Shown here: positions 46,924 through 53,941 of the stretch, piece after piece
Layout: each line of letters begins with the position of its first letter
How positions within the stretch are numbered: position 1 is the first letter of the stretch
Source: a virus
Length of the DNA: 57,486 bases
Virus record (IMG/VR): IMGVR_UViG_3300027704_000029
Location: 1 to 57,486 of that record
Reading direction: 5' to 3' (one strand)
The notes under the pieces: generated by a model
What the model was told of the DNA's origin: nothing
Database searches by the model: none
The model's input: the letters and a program-made list of their open reading frames with translations, nothing else
Translations under genes and position numbers: made by a program

Positions 46924-47112
46924 TTAATAATCTGTATATTTATTAATCTCTTTAGAAGCCTCGTTTAATTCTTTTCCTTTCTCCATAAGGCTAGCATCTT
47001 TCTTTTTAGATACTTTGTCAGCAACGTATGTTCTAGCCTTTGCTTTAGCTTTGTTTAATCCTTGGTTTTTAGAGTTGAAATCAAAGTGACTTCCTTTCAT
47101 TTTATATGCCAT
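46924..47112 (-). CDS. MKG-tag family small protein D (62 aa)
   Basis: Begins MAYKMKGSHFDFNSKNQGLN: the head is intact and the SPLKQ part is replaced by NSKNQ. The rest is a short charged helix (KAKARTYVADKVSKKKDASL). The smallest member of the family. It lies between proteins C and E with a 3-base gap to E. No function recognised. Confidence 0.65.
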   Translation of the reverse strand: MAYKMKGSHFDFNSKNQGLNKAKAKARTYVADKVSKKKDASLMEKGKELNEASKEINKYTDY

Positions 47113-47115
47113 AGT

Positions 47116-47478
47116 TTATTTCTTTTTATCTGATTCTTTATAAGCAGCTTTCTCCCAAGGAAAATCTTTACTTCCTTCGTCTATCCACTTTCCATTGTAC
47201 TTTATCTTACCATTCTCTCTGTGGTATGACTTACCGTTATACCTTACGTGATCATCGCCGTAACCCAGTTTTCCAGAAGACATATCCTTAGCGTGCTTAC
47301 CTTCATGTGCTATTACTTCTCTTTCTTGCTTGCTACCAGGTTTTATGTCTTTACTGATAAATATACTTCCATCATTATTAGCTTCACCTAATATACCTTT
47401 GTCTAGTTTTTTTCTAAATATAGGTGTTTGTTCAGAGTTCTTAATACCTCTTGATTCTCTTCCTAGTTTAAATCCCAT
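47116..47478 (-). CDS. Small zincin-like protein with diverged tag (protein E, 120 aa)
   Basis: Begins MGFKLGRESRGIKNSEQTPI, a diverged head followed by TPIFRKKLD, the place of SPLKQ. Residues ~55-63 read VIAHEGKHAKD, an HExxH zinc-peptidase helix (H58, E59, H62). The rest is Gly/Lys/Tyr-rich (YGDDHVRYNGKSYHREN). Either a very small metalloprotease or a relic binding zinc. It shares a base with the start of protein F. A peptidase among the small tagged proteins could process other virion proteins or act on the host. Confidence 0.7.
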   Translation of the reverse strand: MGFKLGRESRGIKNSEQTPIFRKKLDKGILGEANNDGSIFISKDIKPGSKQEREVIAHEGKHAKDMSSGKLGYGDDHVRYNGKSYHRENGKIKYNGKWIDEGSKDFPWEKAAYKESDKKK

Positions 47479-47735
47479 TACTGACCAGTTGTATCAGGGT
47501 TTCTCTTCATCTCAGCTTCTAACTCCTTATTCAGCTTTTCCTGATACTTTTTGTTTCTTATTAACGCTAGCTCAGCTTTAGTATAGTCACTCCTCTTCTT
47601 ACCGTTATTACCGTTCTTTCCAATATCCAAAGCGGTTTTCTTTGCGGCGATACTTAATTCAGTATCTTCACTTATCACTTTAGAGTTAGTTCTTTTTGTT
47701 GATTGTTTAAACGGGGATGTCATTTTAAATGCCAT
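47478..47735 (-). CDS. MKG-tag family small protein F (85 aa)
   Basis: Begins MAFKMTSPFKQSTKRTNSKV: a shortened tag in which MAFKM is joined directly to SPFKQ, showing which parts of the motif persist. The rest is a Lys/Asn/Glu-rich helix (KGNNG absent of hydrophobic core) ending EAEMKRNPDTTGQ. It starts one base after the winged-helix-like gene ends. No function recognised. Confidence 0.68.
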   Translation of the reverse strand: MAFKMTSPFKQSTKRTNSKVISEDTELSIAAKKTALDIGKNGNNGKKRSDYTKAELALIRNKKYQEKLNKELEAEMKRNPDTTGQ

Positions 47736-47736
47736 A

Positions 47737-48177
47737 TTATCTGTCTTTGTCTTTTATCATATCTTCTATAGCTTTATTGTAAACTTTATCCGTATATGAT
47801 TTGTTATTGTAAAACACACTTCTCTCTGAAGTGGGTAGATCTTCTTCTCCTAATAGTATCCTGTAAATCCTGCTAATGAGTTGAGAACACTTAAAAGAAG
47901 TTTTAAAAACTGAGTACTTTATAGTTGTTCGGTTTCGATGTCGCCAAACTTCTATCCAATCACTTCTTCTAAGTTTCTCCCATCTGTTCTTATCCCAACT
48001 CATAGTGTATACTCCATCTATAAAGTCTTGTCGGGTAAATCGGCCTTTACAGTCTAAGTATATCAGTAGTTCTAATTCAGCGTCTGTGATGTTATAAGTC
48101 TTACAAGCCCATTTTCTTACTAACCTGTAATACTTCAAGAGATTCATCTCTCTTACATCCTGAGCTGTTATTCGCAC
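47737..48177 (-). CDS. Winged-helix-like putative DNA-binding protein
   Basis: 146 residues: helices with YYRLVRKWACKTYNITDAEL and ELLIYLDCKGRFTRQDFIDG, then SWDKNRWEKLRRSDWIEVWR followed by a short hairpin (HRNRTTIKYSV). Helix-turn-helix plus a basic beta wing is the MarR-type layout. It overlaps the groES stop by 10 bases, so it is co-translated with the chaperonin genes. A transcription regulator of late genes is plausible; the target is unknown. Confidence 0.75.
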   Translation of the reverse strand: MRITAQDVREMNLLKYYRLVRKWACKTYNITDAELELLIYLDCKGRFTRQDFIDGVYTMSWDKNRWEKLRRSDWIEVWRHRNRTTIKYSVFKTSFKCSQLISRIYRILLGEEDLPTSERSVFYNNKSYTDKVYNKAIEDMIKDKDR

Positions 48178-48431
48178 TCTATCAGTACAACGTTTTCGTC
48201 TCTTATAACGTAGTATATCTTTTCTTTAAAATCAACACCATTACCAGCATGTTTGTCATAATGAATGATATCACCTTCCTTCAACACTTTGACTTTATCA
48301 CCAGTGGATAATATCTTAGCTCTAGCGTATCTATTGTCTACGTCTGTTTTCTCTGTTAGTAATAATCCATTAACTTCCTTAGTCTTCTCAGAAAGTTTTT
48401 CTACTAGTATGTAGTTTCCTATTGCTTTCAT
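48168..48431 (-). CDS. groES: Co-chaperonin GroES
   Basis: 87 residues from ATG 48431, chosen because it overlaps the groEL stop (ATGA) and begins MKAIGNYILVEKL like normal GroES. Mobile-loop region GLLLTEKTDVDN, then ARAKILSTGDKVKVLKEGDI and ends IRDENVVLIECE, matching the GroES barrel and its VLI strand. It caps the GroEL ring. The order groEL-groES reverses the usual bacterial groES-groEL order. Confidence 0.9.
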   Translation of the reverse strand: MKAIGNYILVEKLSEKTKEVNGLLLTEKTDVDNRYARAKILSTGDKVKVLKEGDIIHYDKHAGNGVDFKEKIYYVIRDENVVLIECE

Positions 48432-49993
48432 ATCTCTCTTGCGTTTGAAATTACACAATCTGCAGAGATAATTGTCGATACAACACTTACTGCATTCTTA
48501 AGTGCTGACTTAGTTACTAGTACTGGATCAATAACTCCTTCTTTAATCATATTGATTCGTTTACCACTAATAGCATCTACTCCCATTCCCTCATGATCAA
48601 CCGTACCTTCCATTATGTGTATACCAGCATTGTGTAGTATTGTATGGAAAGGAGAAGTAATAGCCTTGTATAATAGCTCTTCACCTAGATTTTTAGGTTT
48701 ATTCTCTTGTGCAGCGTTTAATAGTGCAACTCCTCCACCTGAGACTATACCTTCTTTTAAAGCTGCTTTTGTTGCATATATAGCATCTTCAACTCTATCT
48801 CGTTTTTCTTTTAGCTCGACCTTAGAATCCGCACCCACTTTGACGATTCCAACACGACCAGATAACATAGACAATCTCTGTTCCAGCTTTTTCTTAATGA
48901 AACCATTTTTCTCCTTCGAGATAAGTTTTTCAACGAGTGTGATTCTTTCCTCAAGGTTATCCTGTATTTCATCTATAGTTGTTATAACTGTTGTTTTTTC
49001 ATCTGTAACAGAGAATTCAGCTTCACCTAAGCTATCTTCGCTTATAAGGTCTAAATCATCTCCTAACTCTTCATTTATAACAGTTGCTCCTGTTAGTATT
49101 GCTAGATCTTCAGTAGCATCTCTTTTAGTAGGACCAAAGCCTGGTAAGTCAACTATATTAACCTTTATATTACCTTTGGCTTTATTCATCATCAAAGCCG
49201 TTTTGACTTGCTGTGAAACTGGTGCTACTATTAATAATGCTCTTCCTTTCTTAATTACATACTCAAGTATGTTTTGTATTCTACGTACATTAGGTATTTC
49301 ACTAGATACTATTAAAACTAATGGATTTTCTAACTCAGCTTTGTTTTTTTCTTTATCAGTAACAAAATAGTGAGAAGTTAATCCAGATTCAATTTGAACT
49401 CCTTCTACAATGTCTACATACGTCTCATCTGTTTCAGATGACTCCATTAGTACGATACCATTTTTACCAACTGTTTCGTAAGCCTCTGCTATAATCTCTC
49501 CAAGTTCTTTATCGTTGTTGCAACTAATAGAACTTACAGATCTCAGCATATCGCCCTCGATCTTGACAGCAGACTTATCTAAATATTTGTTGATCTTTAC
49601 TAAAGCATCGTTAATACCTTCTTTTATTTCTCTTATTGAAGTTTTCTTAGTATCAGCACTATAAACCTCTTTCAGTAAAGCTTGAGCAAGGACGGTAGCC
49701 GTTGTGGTACCATCTCCTGCTTCGCTTACTGTTTTGCTTGCAGCTTCTTTTATTAGAGTTGCCCCTAAGTTTTCAACCGGGTCGTGTAAGACTACGCTAT
49801 TAGCTACGGTTACTCCGTCTTTTGTTATGACCGGGTTTCCTCTGGCATCTTCGTATATTACACATTTACCTGATGCACCAAGGGTTGATTTTACTGCTTC
49901 GGCTAGCTTATCTACTCCAGCCTTAATTTTACGTTTAGCGTCGTCACCAAAGTTCAATTCTTTGATTAACTCGCTAGGCAAGTTGTACTCCAT
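48428..49993 (-). CDS. groEL: Chaperonin GroEL
   Basis: 521 residues. The ATP site is intact: D59 in TKDGVTVA, GDGTT at 93-97, and RVEDAIYATKAALKEG near residue 402 holding the catalytic aspartate equivalent to E. coli D398, followed by VSGGGVALL. The length is slightly short of ~548 and it ends ...VISNAREI without a Gly-Gly-Met tail. It folds proteins in a ring with GroES; a phage copy presumably serves its own large virion proteins. Phage groEL is known from some Pseudomonas and marine phages. The N-terminus (MEYNLPSELIKELNFG) is longer than usual. Confidence 0.95.
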   Translation of the reverse strand: MEYNLPSELIKELNFGDDAKRKIKAGVDKLAEAVKSTLGASGKCVIYEDARGNPVITKDGVTVANSVVLHDPVENLGATLIKEAASKTVSEAGDGTTTATVLAQALLKEVYSADTKKTSIREIKEGINDALVKINKYLDKSAVKIEGDMLRSVSSISCNNDKELGEIIAEAYETVGKNGIVLMESSETDETYVDIVEGVQIESGLTSHYFVTDKEKNKAELENPLVLIVSSEIPNVRRIQNILEYVIKKGRALLIVAPVSQQVKTALMMNKAKGNIKVNIVDLPGFGPTKRDATEDLAILTGATVINEELGDDLDLISEDSLGEAEFSVTDEKTTVITTIDEIQDNLEERITLVEKLISKEKNGFIKKKLEQRLSMLSGRVGIVKVGADSKVELKEKRDRVEDAIYATKAALKEGIVSGGGVALLNAAQENKPKNLGEELLYKAITSPFHTILHNAGIHIMEGTVDHEGMGVDAISGKRINMIKEGVIDPVLVTKSALKNAVSVVSTIISADCVISNAREI

Positions 49994-50021
49994 ATTTTAT
50001 TTAATTTAATTTAATTGATTA

Positions 50022-50315
50022 CTAGAAGGTCTTTATAACCTTTGGACCACTTGTTGCCTCTAATCTTTTAGAGAAGTGTTCGATACTTCCATCTATAGCT
50101 GCTTCCGCGCCTTCAATGGTTTCTCTTCGTGTTACGTCTCCCCACTCGTCATCTGTGTTGGGTCGTAATACTTCTGTTTGGTAGAAACCGTTGGGTAACT
50201 GAACAATCCTCCAGTTTGCTTTATTGGCGAGATGTTCTAATTGGTTAATAGTTTCTTTACTCGGTTTTTGGTTGCCAACAGTGTGAGTGCTGGTCTTGTA
50301 GTACAAATAAGTCAT
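50022..50315 (-). CDS. 97-aa hypothetical protein
   Basis: Polar alpha/beta protein with QLPNGFYQTEVLRPNTDDEW and TRRETIEGAEAAIDGSIEHF, ending GPKVIKTF. Small proteins with this RETIEGAEAAIDGSIEH pattern recur in flavobacterial phages, always short. It precedes groEL by 28 bases and lacks the MKG tag. No function recognised. Confidence 0.72.
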   Translation of the reverse strand: MTYLYYKTSTHTVGNQKPSKETINQLEHLANKANWRIVQLPNGFYQTEVLRPNTDDEWGDVTRRETIEGAEAAIDGSIEHFSKRLEATSGPKVIKTF

Positions 50316-50358
50316 TATTTCTTGGTTTTAGGTTATTGACTTGGTGTAGGGTGTATCC

Positions 50359-50679
50359 CTATCTTTTTTTATAATCAGTAGAATCTCGTAGTTTTCTGCT
50401 TGCTGCGGATGACTCCTTGCTAAAAACTCCTTTTTCATTCTCCGTCTTAGTGACGTTAGCTCTATTATTCTTTATAGTCTCGGGGCTTTCAACAGGCCCG
50501 GTTTTTCTACTTGTTTTAGCTGCGTTTGTATCTGTGTCAAAAACACTGCCAACAACTGGTCCTGGAGTTTCTGACCTACCAGTTTTAGAGTACTTTCCTT
50601 TTTCTCTATTCTTCTCTAATGTTACGCTTTGCTTTAATGGTGACCCGTAGAAGTTACTACCTTTCATTTTAAATGCCAT
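50359..50679 (-). CDS. MKG-tag family small protein G (106 aa)
   Basis: Begins MAFKMKGSNFYGSPLKQSVT, the fullest form of the tag. The remainder is Ser/Thr/Lys/Asn-rich and probably disordered (EKGKYSKTGRSETPG, RKTGPVESPETIKNNRANVT). It ends STDYKKR. The 43-base gap after it holds no clear gene. No function recognised. Confidence 0.72.
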   Translation of the reverse strand: MAFKMKGSNFYGSPLKQSVTLEKNREKGKYSKTGRSETPGPVVGSVFDTDTNAAKTSRKTGPVESPETIKNNRANVTKTENEKGVFSKESSAASRKLRDSTDYKKR

Positions 50680-50681
50680 AA

Positions 50682-51008
50682 TTAGTCTTTTTCACAACTG
50701 CCAGGTGCGCACGGCTTAGTTCCAGGAACTCTGCTATGTCCTTTCCAACAGTTACATGTTTTTAATAAAGGGGTTTCCTTTACTTTTTTATCTCCAGGAA
50801 AAGTATATTCGTTACCTGGTTTCATTATCTTTGTGTTACCAGTAGTAGTACCGGTTCCTTTTATTGTTCCTTTTTCTAATGGAGCACCATTCTCCTCTGT
50901 CATAGTAATCTTATTAGAATCTATAACTTTAGATGCGGACGGAGTATGTCCTTTTCTATACCCATTAACTTCTCGGTAAAGAGATGGTCCTTTCATTTTG
51001 TAACTCAT
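50682..51008 (-). CDS. MKG-tag family small protein H, Cys-rich end (108 aa)
   Basis: Begins MSYKMKGPSLYREVNGYRKG: head and Y present, SPLKQ absent. The C-terminus has four cysteines, TCNCWKGHSRVPGTKPCAPG plus SCEKD, a pattern (CxC, two further Cys) suited to a small metal site. It starts at the last base of the next gene upstream. No known finger family fits exactly. Confidence 0.7.
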   Translation of the reverse strand: MSYKMKGPSLYREVNGYRKGHTPSASKVIDSNKITMTEENGAPLEKGTIKGTGTTTGNTKIMKPGNEYTFPGDKKVKETPLLKTCNCWKGHSRVPGTKPCAPGSCEKD

Positions 51009-51277
51009 TACTTACAGTTACACTTTTTCTTACCACAACCACACATTTTATGAGGAGATCCTTTGTGGAACAAACCAGTTGCTCCAGCTACAGCACCCAT
51101 AGGTCCCAATGCTAATCTACCAACGTCACCGATGCCAAACTTACCATCTTTACCCATTAAAGCTCCTTTTGCAGCTCCACCTATCTTCTTTGCTAGTCCA
51201 CCAAAAAAACCTTTCATTGGAGAAGGATCAGAACATGTATTGTTCTTGCGGTTACCTTGTTTCATTTTATATCCCAT
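51008..51277 (-). CDS. MKG-tag family small protein I, Gly/Ala hydrophobic and Cys end (89 aa)
   Basis: Begins MGYKMKQGNRKNNTCSDPSP, with SPMKG at residues ~19-23 standing for SPLKQ. Then FFGGLAKKIGGAAKGAL and LALGPMGAVAGATGLFHKG form Gly/Ala amphipathic segments like membrane-active peptides. It ends in a dense Cys cluster (CGCGKKKCNCK) after HKGSPHKM, a second tag-like string. A membrane-associated payload is conceivable; nothing proves it. Confidence 0.7.
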   Translation of the reverse strand: MGYKMKQGNRKNNTCSDPSPMKGFFGGLAKKIGGAAKGALMGKDGKFGIGDVGRLALGPMGAVAGATGLFHKGSPHKMCGCGKKKCNCK

Positions 51278-51279
51278 GA

Positions 51280-51546
51280 TTATTTCTTTTTCTCTATTTT
51301 AGCATGCTGAGCTTTCGTGTGCATTACTTTCTTACCATTTACATAATCACCTACATGCTTGCCACTTTTATCAAAAATCTTGTTTTCATCTGCACCTTCA
51401 CCGCCTTTTGTTACTCTTTGTTGAAAAGGAGATGACGTTGCTCTACCATCAGCTTGTCCATCGTATCCAGTCTTTTGATTTTTTATTGCTCCTTTCACTC
51501 CAAACCCTGAGTTGTATAGTGATGGACCTTTCATCTTGTATGCCAT
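51280..51546 (-). CDS. MKG-tag family small protein J (88 aa)
   Basis: Begins MAYKMKGPSLYNSGFGVKGA; the SPLKQ-like element is displaced to residue ~38 (ATSSPFQQRVTKG). The C-terminal part (IFDKSGKHVGDYVNGKKVMH) is a small beta/turn unit with three histidines. This member shows that the two tag halves can be separated. No function recognised. Confidence 0.7.
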   Translation of the reverse strand: MAYKMKGPSLYNSGFGVKGAIKNQKTGYDGQADGRATSSPFQQRVTKGGEGADENKIFDKSGKHVGDYVNGKKVMHTKAQHAKIEKKK

Positions 51547-51577
51547 AATTGTTTTGTTATATTATTATTATTACGTG

Positions 51578-52459
51578 TTATGCTATAGATTTATTACTTT
51601 TAGCTTTATAGTTCTCAGCATATTTCTTTTTATTCTTTACCTCTTTCGGTTTGCTTACATAGTCAGTACCTTTCTTTATTCCGGTTTTCGCTGTTTTCTT
51701 TACTACACCTTGAGTTACTTTTGAAGCTAGCTTCTTCCCACCTGTTTTTAGCGCTTGTTTTCCTGCAGCGTAAGCTAATTTAGTACCAGCAACTCCTTGT
51801 CCAACAACAGGTATCATCATCGCAGCGTTTAATGCCATATTCGTAGTGTGCTCTTTTACTCCTTTCTTGTCACCAGTAGCTCCAGCGTAAGCAGCTCTTC
51901 CTCCAGAAACAGCAGTATTCACTCCATCAGCTATAATACCTACACCTGGAATTGTTCCAGCAGCTGTTAAAGCGATTTGTCCAGCGTCAAGAGCATCTTT
52001 CCAACCAAACTCTAACGGAGATTTTTTAGTTTTTTTTTTAGCAGCAGCTTTAGCTAAGTTAGCATCATAAATTGCTTTACCTTTTGCATCTAAATCTTCA
52101 CGTCTAACTACATCTTCTTTTTGTTTATCTAAAAACTTCTTATCTTTTTTAGTATAACCCTTTGGAAGTGGCTTGCCATTTACTTTTTGCTTAAAAGGTG
52201 GAGAAACTCCTCCTTTAGCTGTTGTTTGAGCTTTAGTTAATGCAGTAGATTTTTTCGATGCAGCGTTATTTGATCTATCTTTCTTAATCTTCGCTTTATT
52301 ACCATTAGCATCGGGATCATTAGTGGATTTACCACCTTCATCACCTCCTGGTTTATTCTTATAAGCATTGTAAGCTGCTTTAGTAGTATTTTTACCGTTT
52401 ATCTTGTACCAATACGCACTAGCAACCTGTTTTATCGCACTATATCCTGTGTTTGCCAT
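51578..52459 (-). CDS. Basic protein with pretoxin-like hydrophobic segments
   Basis: 293 residues. The N-terminal ~150 are Lys/Asn/Ala-rich and include SPPFKQK (86-92) and KKSPLEFGW (~146), tag-like strings away from the start. The segments ALDAGQIALTAAGTIPGVGI (155-174) with IADGVNTAVSGGRAAY, and MALNAAMMIPVVGQGVAG, have the GxIPGVG--AD-xN--xS layout of pretoxin domains that precede toxin tips in polymorphic toxins. A basic helical tail follows where a toxin domain would be. It may insert in membranes during DNA delivery. The similarity is by eye and could reflect convergent Gly/Ala helices. Confidence 0.72.
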   Translation of the reverse strand: MANTGYSAIKQVASAYWYKINGKNTTKAAYNAYKNKPGGDEGGKSTNDPDANGNKAKIKKDRSNNAASKKSTALTKAQTTAKGGVSPPFKQKVNGKPLPKGYTKKDKKFLDKQKEDVVRREDLDAKGKAIYDANLAKAAAKKKTKKSPLEFGWKDALDAGQIALTAAGTIPGVGIIADGVNTAVSGGRAAYAGATGDKKGVKEHTTNMALNAAMMIPVVGQGVAGTKLAYAAGKQALKTGGKKLASKVTQGVVKKTAKTGIKKGTDYVSKPKEVKNKKKYAENYKAKSNKSIA

Positions 52460-52914
52460 TATCCTTGAGTTTTATTCATTTTACCAGTAACTAAGTTACG
52501 GGTTCTTCTTACTTTCCTGCCTTTTTTCAACTTAGGCAACTTAATCTTTTTTATTTTGTCAACAATTTTTCTGCCGATGGATCTATTCTTCTTCTTATCA
52601 CGAGCATCGGATATAGCTTGTGTCTTTTTATCTAAAGTAACAGCTGGAGCAGTATAAGAAGGAGCTTTTTTAGCCTTAATAAGCTTACCTTTCTTCACTT
52701 TCTGCTTCCTCATCTTCTTAACCCTCATTTTCTTAGGATTGTATGATTGATCGGTCTGCTCTCCGTCTTCAAACCTATTAGTTACAGTAGCTCCGTCTTC
52801 CTTCTTTACTGTAAATGCCTGTACTTTCTTACCTGCTTCATTAGTACCTAGGTTTTTTACAGGCTTGACGCGAGCAATACCTTCCGATGTGTTAATTTTC
52901 TTATCCTTTGGCAT
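52459..52914 (-). CDS. Very basic hypothetical protein
   Basis: 151 residues, about a third Lys plus Arg (MRVKKMRKQKVKKGKLIKAK, IKLPKLKKGRKVRRTRN). The first half has a small strand-rich part (VQAFTVKKEDGATVTNRFED). It lacks the MAFKMKG head but sits inside the family cluster, its stop overlapping the next start by one base. Nucleic-acid or DNA-condensing role in the capsid is plausible from charge alone. Confidence 0.7.
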   Translation of the reverse strand: MPKDKKINTSEGIARVKPVKNLGTNEAGKKVQAFTVKKEDGATVTNRFEDGEQTDQSYNPKKMRVKKMRKQKVKKGKLIKAKKAPSYTAPAVTLDKKTQAISDARDKKKNRSIGRKIVDKIKKIKLPKLKKGRKVRRTRNLVTGKMNKTQG

Positions 52915-52919
52915 ATCGC

Positions 52920-53390
52920 TTAGTTTTTGTCCATTCCGTCATCACCAGCGAATTTAACATCCTTGTACTGATCTTCACCTTTCTTTGGTTTTGGAGCATA
53001 CTTACCTCTTTTATGGAATTTATCTGCTTTATCGTTAGCAGCATCTTGTAGAGCTTTCTTTTCAGCAGGAGTCTTCTTAGCGAAGTCAGCTTTATTCTTA
53101 GCAATCTTTGCAGCTTGCGTCTTGTTAACAGCACCATCTTTCATAACCTTACGGTTACTACCGTTACCTTTTCCTTCAGCATCTTCTTTCTTATCTAATG
53201 CTTTATCGTCATACTCATTAGTATTAGGTTTAGTAGGATCAACCTTGTATTCGCCCATCTCATAACGAGATTTAGCTAATTCTCTACTTTGGTCGTCATC
53301 ACCCTTTGCAGCACGTGGTCCGAAGTTACTTGTTTTTACTTGTTTCATTGGACTTCCATATAAAGAAGGTCCTTTCATCTTAAATGCCAT
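52920..53390 (-). CDS. MKG-tag family small protein K, first gene of the leftward block (156 aa)
   Basis: Begins MAFKMKGPSLYGSPMKQVKT, a complete tag. The body is Lys/Asp/Ala-rich and probably mostly helical or disordered (NRKVMKDGAVNKTQAAKIAK, KTPAEKKALQDAANDKADKF). It is the first gene after the divergent control region, with a ~220-base leader from the - strand promoter-like element. Early position suggests strong expression. Function unknown. Confidence 0.73.
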   Translation of the reverse strand: MAFKMKGPSLYGSPMKQVKTSNFGPRAAKGDDDQSRELAKSRYEMGEYKVDPTKPNTNEYDDKALDKKEDAEGKGNGSNRKVMKDGAVNKTQAAKIAKNKADFAKKTPAEKKALQDAANDKADKFHKRGKYAPKPKKGEDQYKDVKFAGDDGMDKN

Positions 53391-53432
53391 GATATTTATT
53401 ATTGAGTTAATATACTAATATATTATTACATA

Positions 53433-53492
53433 GTAAATAGGTTATTTACAAAGTGTGACACTAGCCTCTTACTATACCTTGTTAATAGGCTA
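53433..53492. promoter_or_regulatory. Cluster of three inverted repeats
   Basis: GTAAATA-GGT-TATTTAC (53433-53449, perfect), AGTGT-G-ACACT (53452-53462, perfect) and TAGCCT(C)TTA ... TAA(T)AGGCTA (53462-53492, ten pairs with one mismatch). They lie in the presumed 5' leader of the leftward message. They may be operators or RNA hairpins that slow decay or translation. Confidence 0.55.
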
Positions 53493-53608
53493 ATGTCCCA
53501 AAAAAAATTTGTTAAAAATATAGAGATGTTATGCTGCTCCCCCCTATACTGGCCACCACCCCCTAGTAAAAGTCAACTTATTTGGCCGGCCTAGCCACTT
53601 TCTATGTT

Positions 53609-53645
53609 AATATTATCCATTTGTATTCGTTTTTGCTTTGTATTT
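53609..53645 (-). promoter_or_regulatory. Promoter-like element on the - strand
   Basis: Read on the - strand: TACAAAGCAAAAACGA, nine bases, GATAATATT. This matches the + strand elements (TACAATGTAA-TACGA-N9-GATAATATA) except AACGA for TACGA. It faces the tag-family and structural genes, whose first start is ~220 bases downstream. Confidence 0.6.
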
Positions 53646-53660
53646 AACATTTAACATTTA

Positions 53661-53697
53661 TTTTACAATACTAATACGACTGATCATTGATAATATA
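53661..53697 (+). promoter_or_regulatory. Promoter-like element copy 1
   Basis: TTTTACAATACTAA then TACGA (53675-53679), nine bases, GATAATATA (53689-53697). Followed by TATGTAACAAGA, which also follows copy 2. The spacing between the two blocks is identical in all copies. Confidence 0.7.
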
Positions 53698-53751
53698 TAT
53701 GTAACAAGAAACAAACAAACAGTTTAACATTTCAAGTTACTAAATAAAGAA

Positions 53752-53788
53752 TTAAACAATGTAAATACGAGTCAATAATGATAATATA
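53752..53788 (+). promoter_or_regulatory. Promoter-like element copy 2
   Basis: TTAAACAATGTAAA then TACGA (53766-53770), nine bases, GATAATATA (53780-53788), followed by AATGTAACAAGA. The intervening nine bases differ from copy 1, so the two blocks are selected while the spacer is free. Confidence 0.7.
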
Positions 53789-53816
53789 AATGTAACAAGA
53801 GAACGTTAAGAACACA

Positions 53817-53891
53817 ATGTCACAATCATTAGCAACTATCATGAACAGTGAAGTCGCGGGCAAGGGGTGTAGTCGATCGTATAGCACATAA
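53817..53891 (+). CDS. Possible 24-aa leader peptide
   Basis: A short open frame (begins MSQSLATIMNSEVAGKGC) between promoter-like copies 2 and 3, after AAGAACACA. It is locally richer in GC than its surroundings. It could be a chance frame; only its position after a promoter-like element and the A-rich leader speak for it. Confidence 0.22.
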   Translation: MSQSLATIMNSEVAGKGCSRSYST

Positions 53892-53904
53892 ACAATAGTA
53901 GTAC

Positions 53905-53941
53905 TTTTACAATGTAAGTACGAATAGTTAAAGATAATATA
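53905..53941 (+). promoter_or_regulatory. Promoter-like element copy 3
   Basis: TTTTACAATGTAAG then TACGA (53919-53923), nine bases, GATAATATA (53933-53941). It stands 25 bases before the ATG of the first rightward gene. Confidence 0.72.

Noticed and set aside
50346-50372. + strand terminator TAGGG...CCCTA followed by T-run near 50350
   Set aside because: The T-run is the complement of Lys codons at the end of a - strand gene, and no + strand transcript is expected there.
53661-53697. A true T7 promoter
   Set aside because: Ten bases (TAATACGACT) match the T7 consensus, but the CACTATAGGG half is absent and the other copies do not share the T7 match; no T7-type RNA polymerase gene is in the window.
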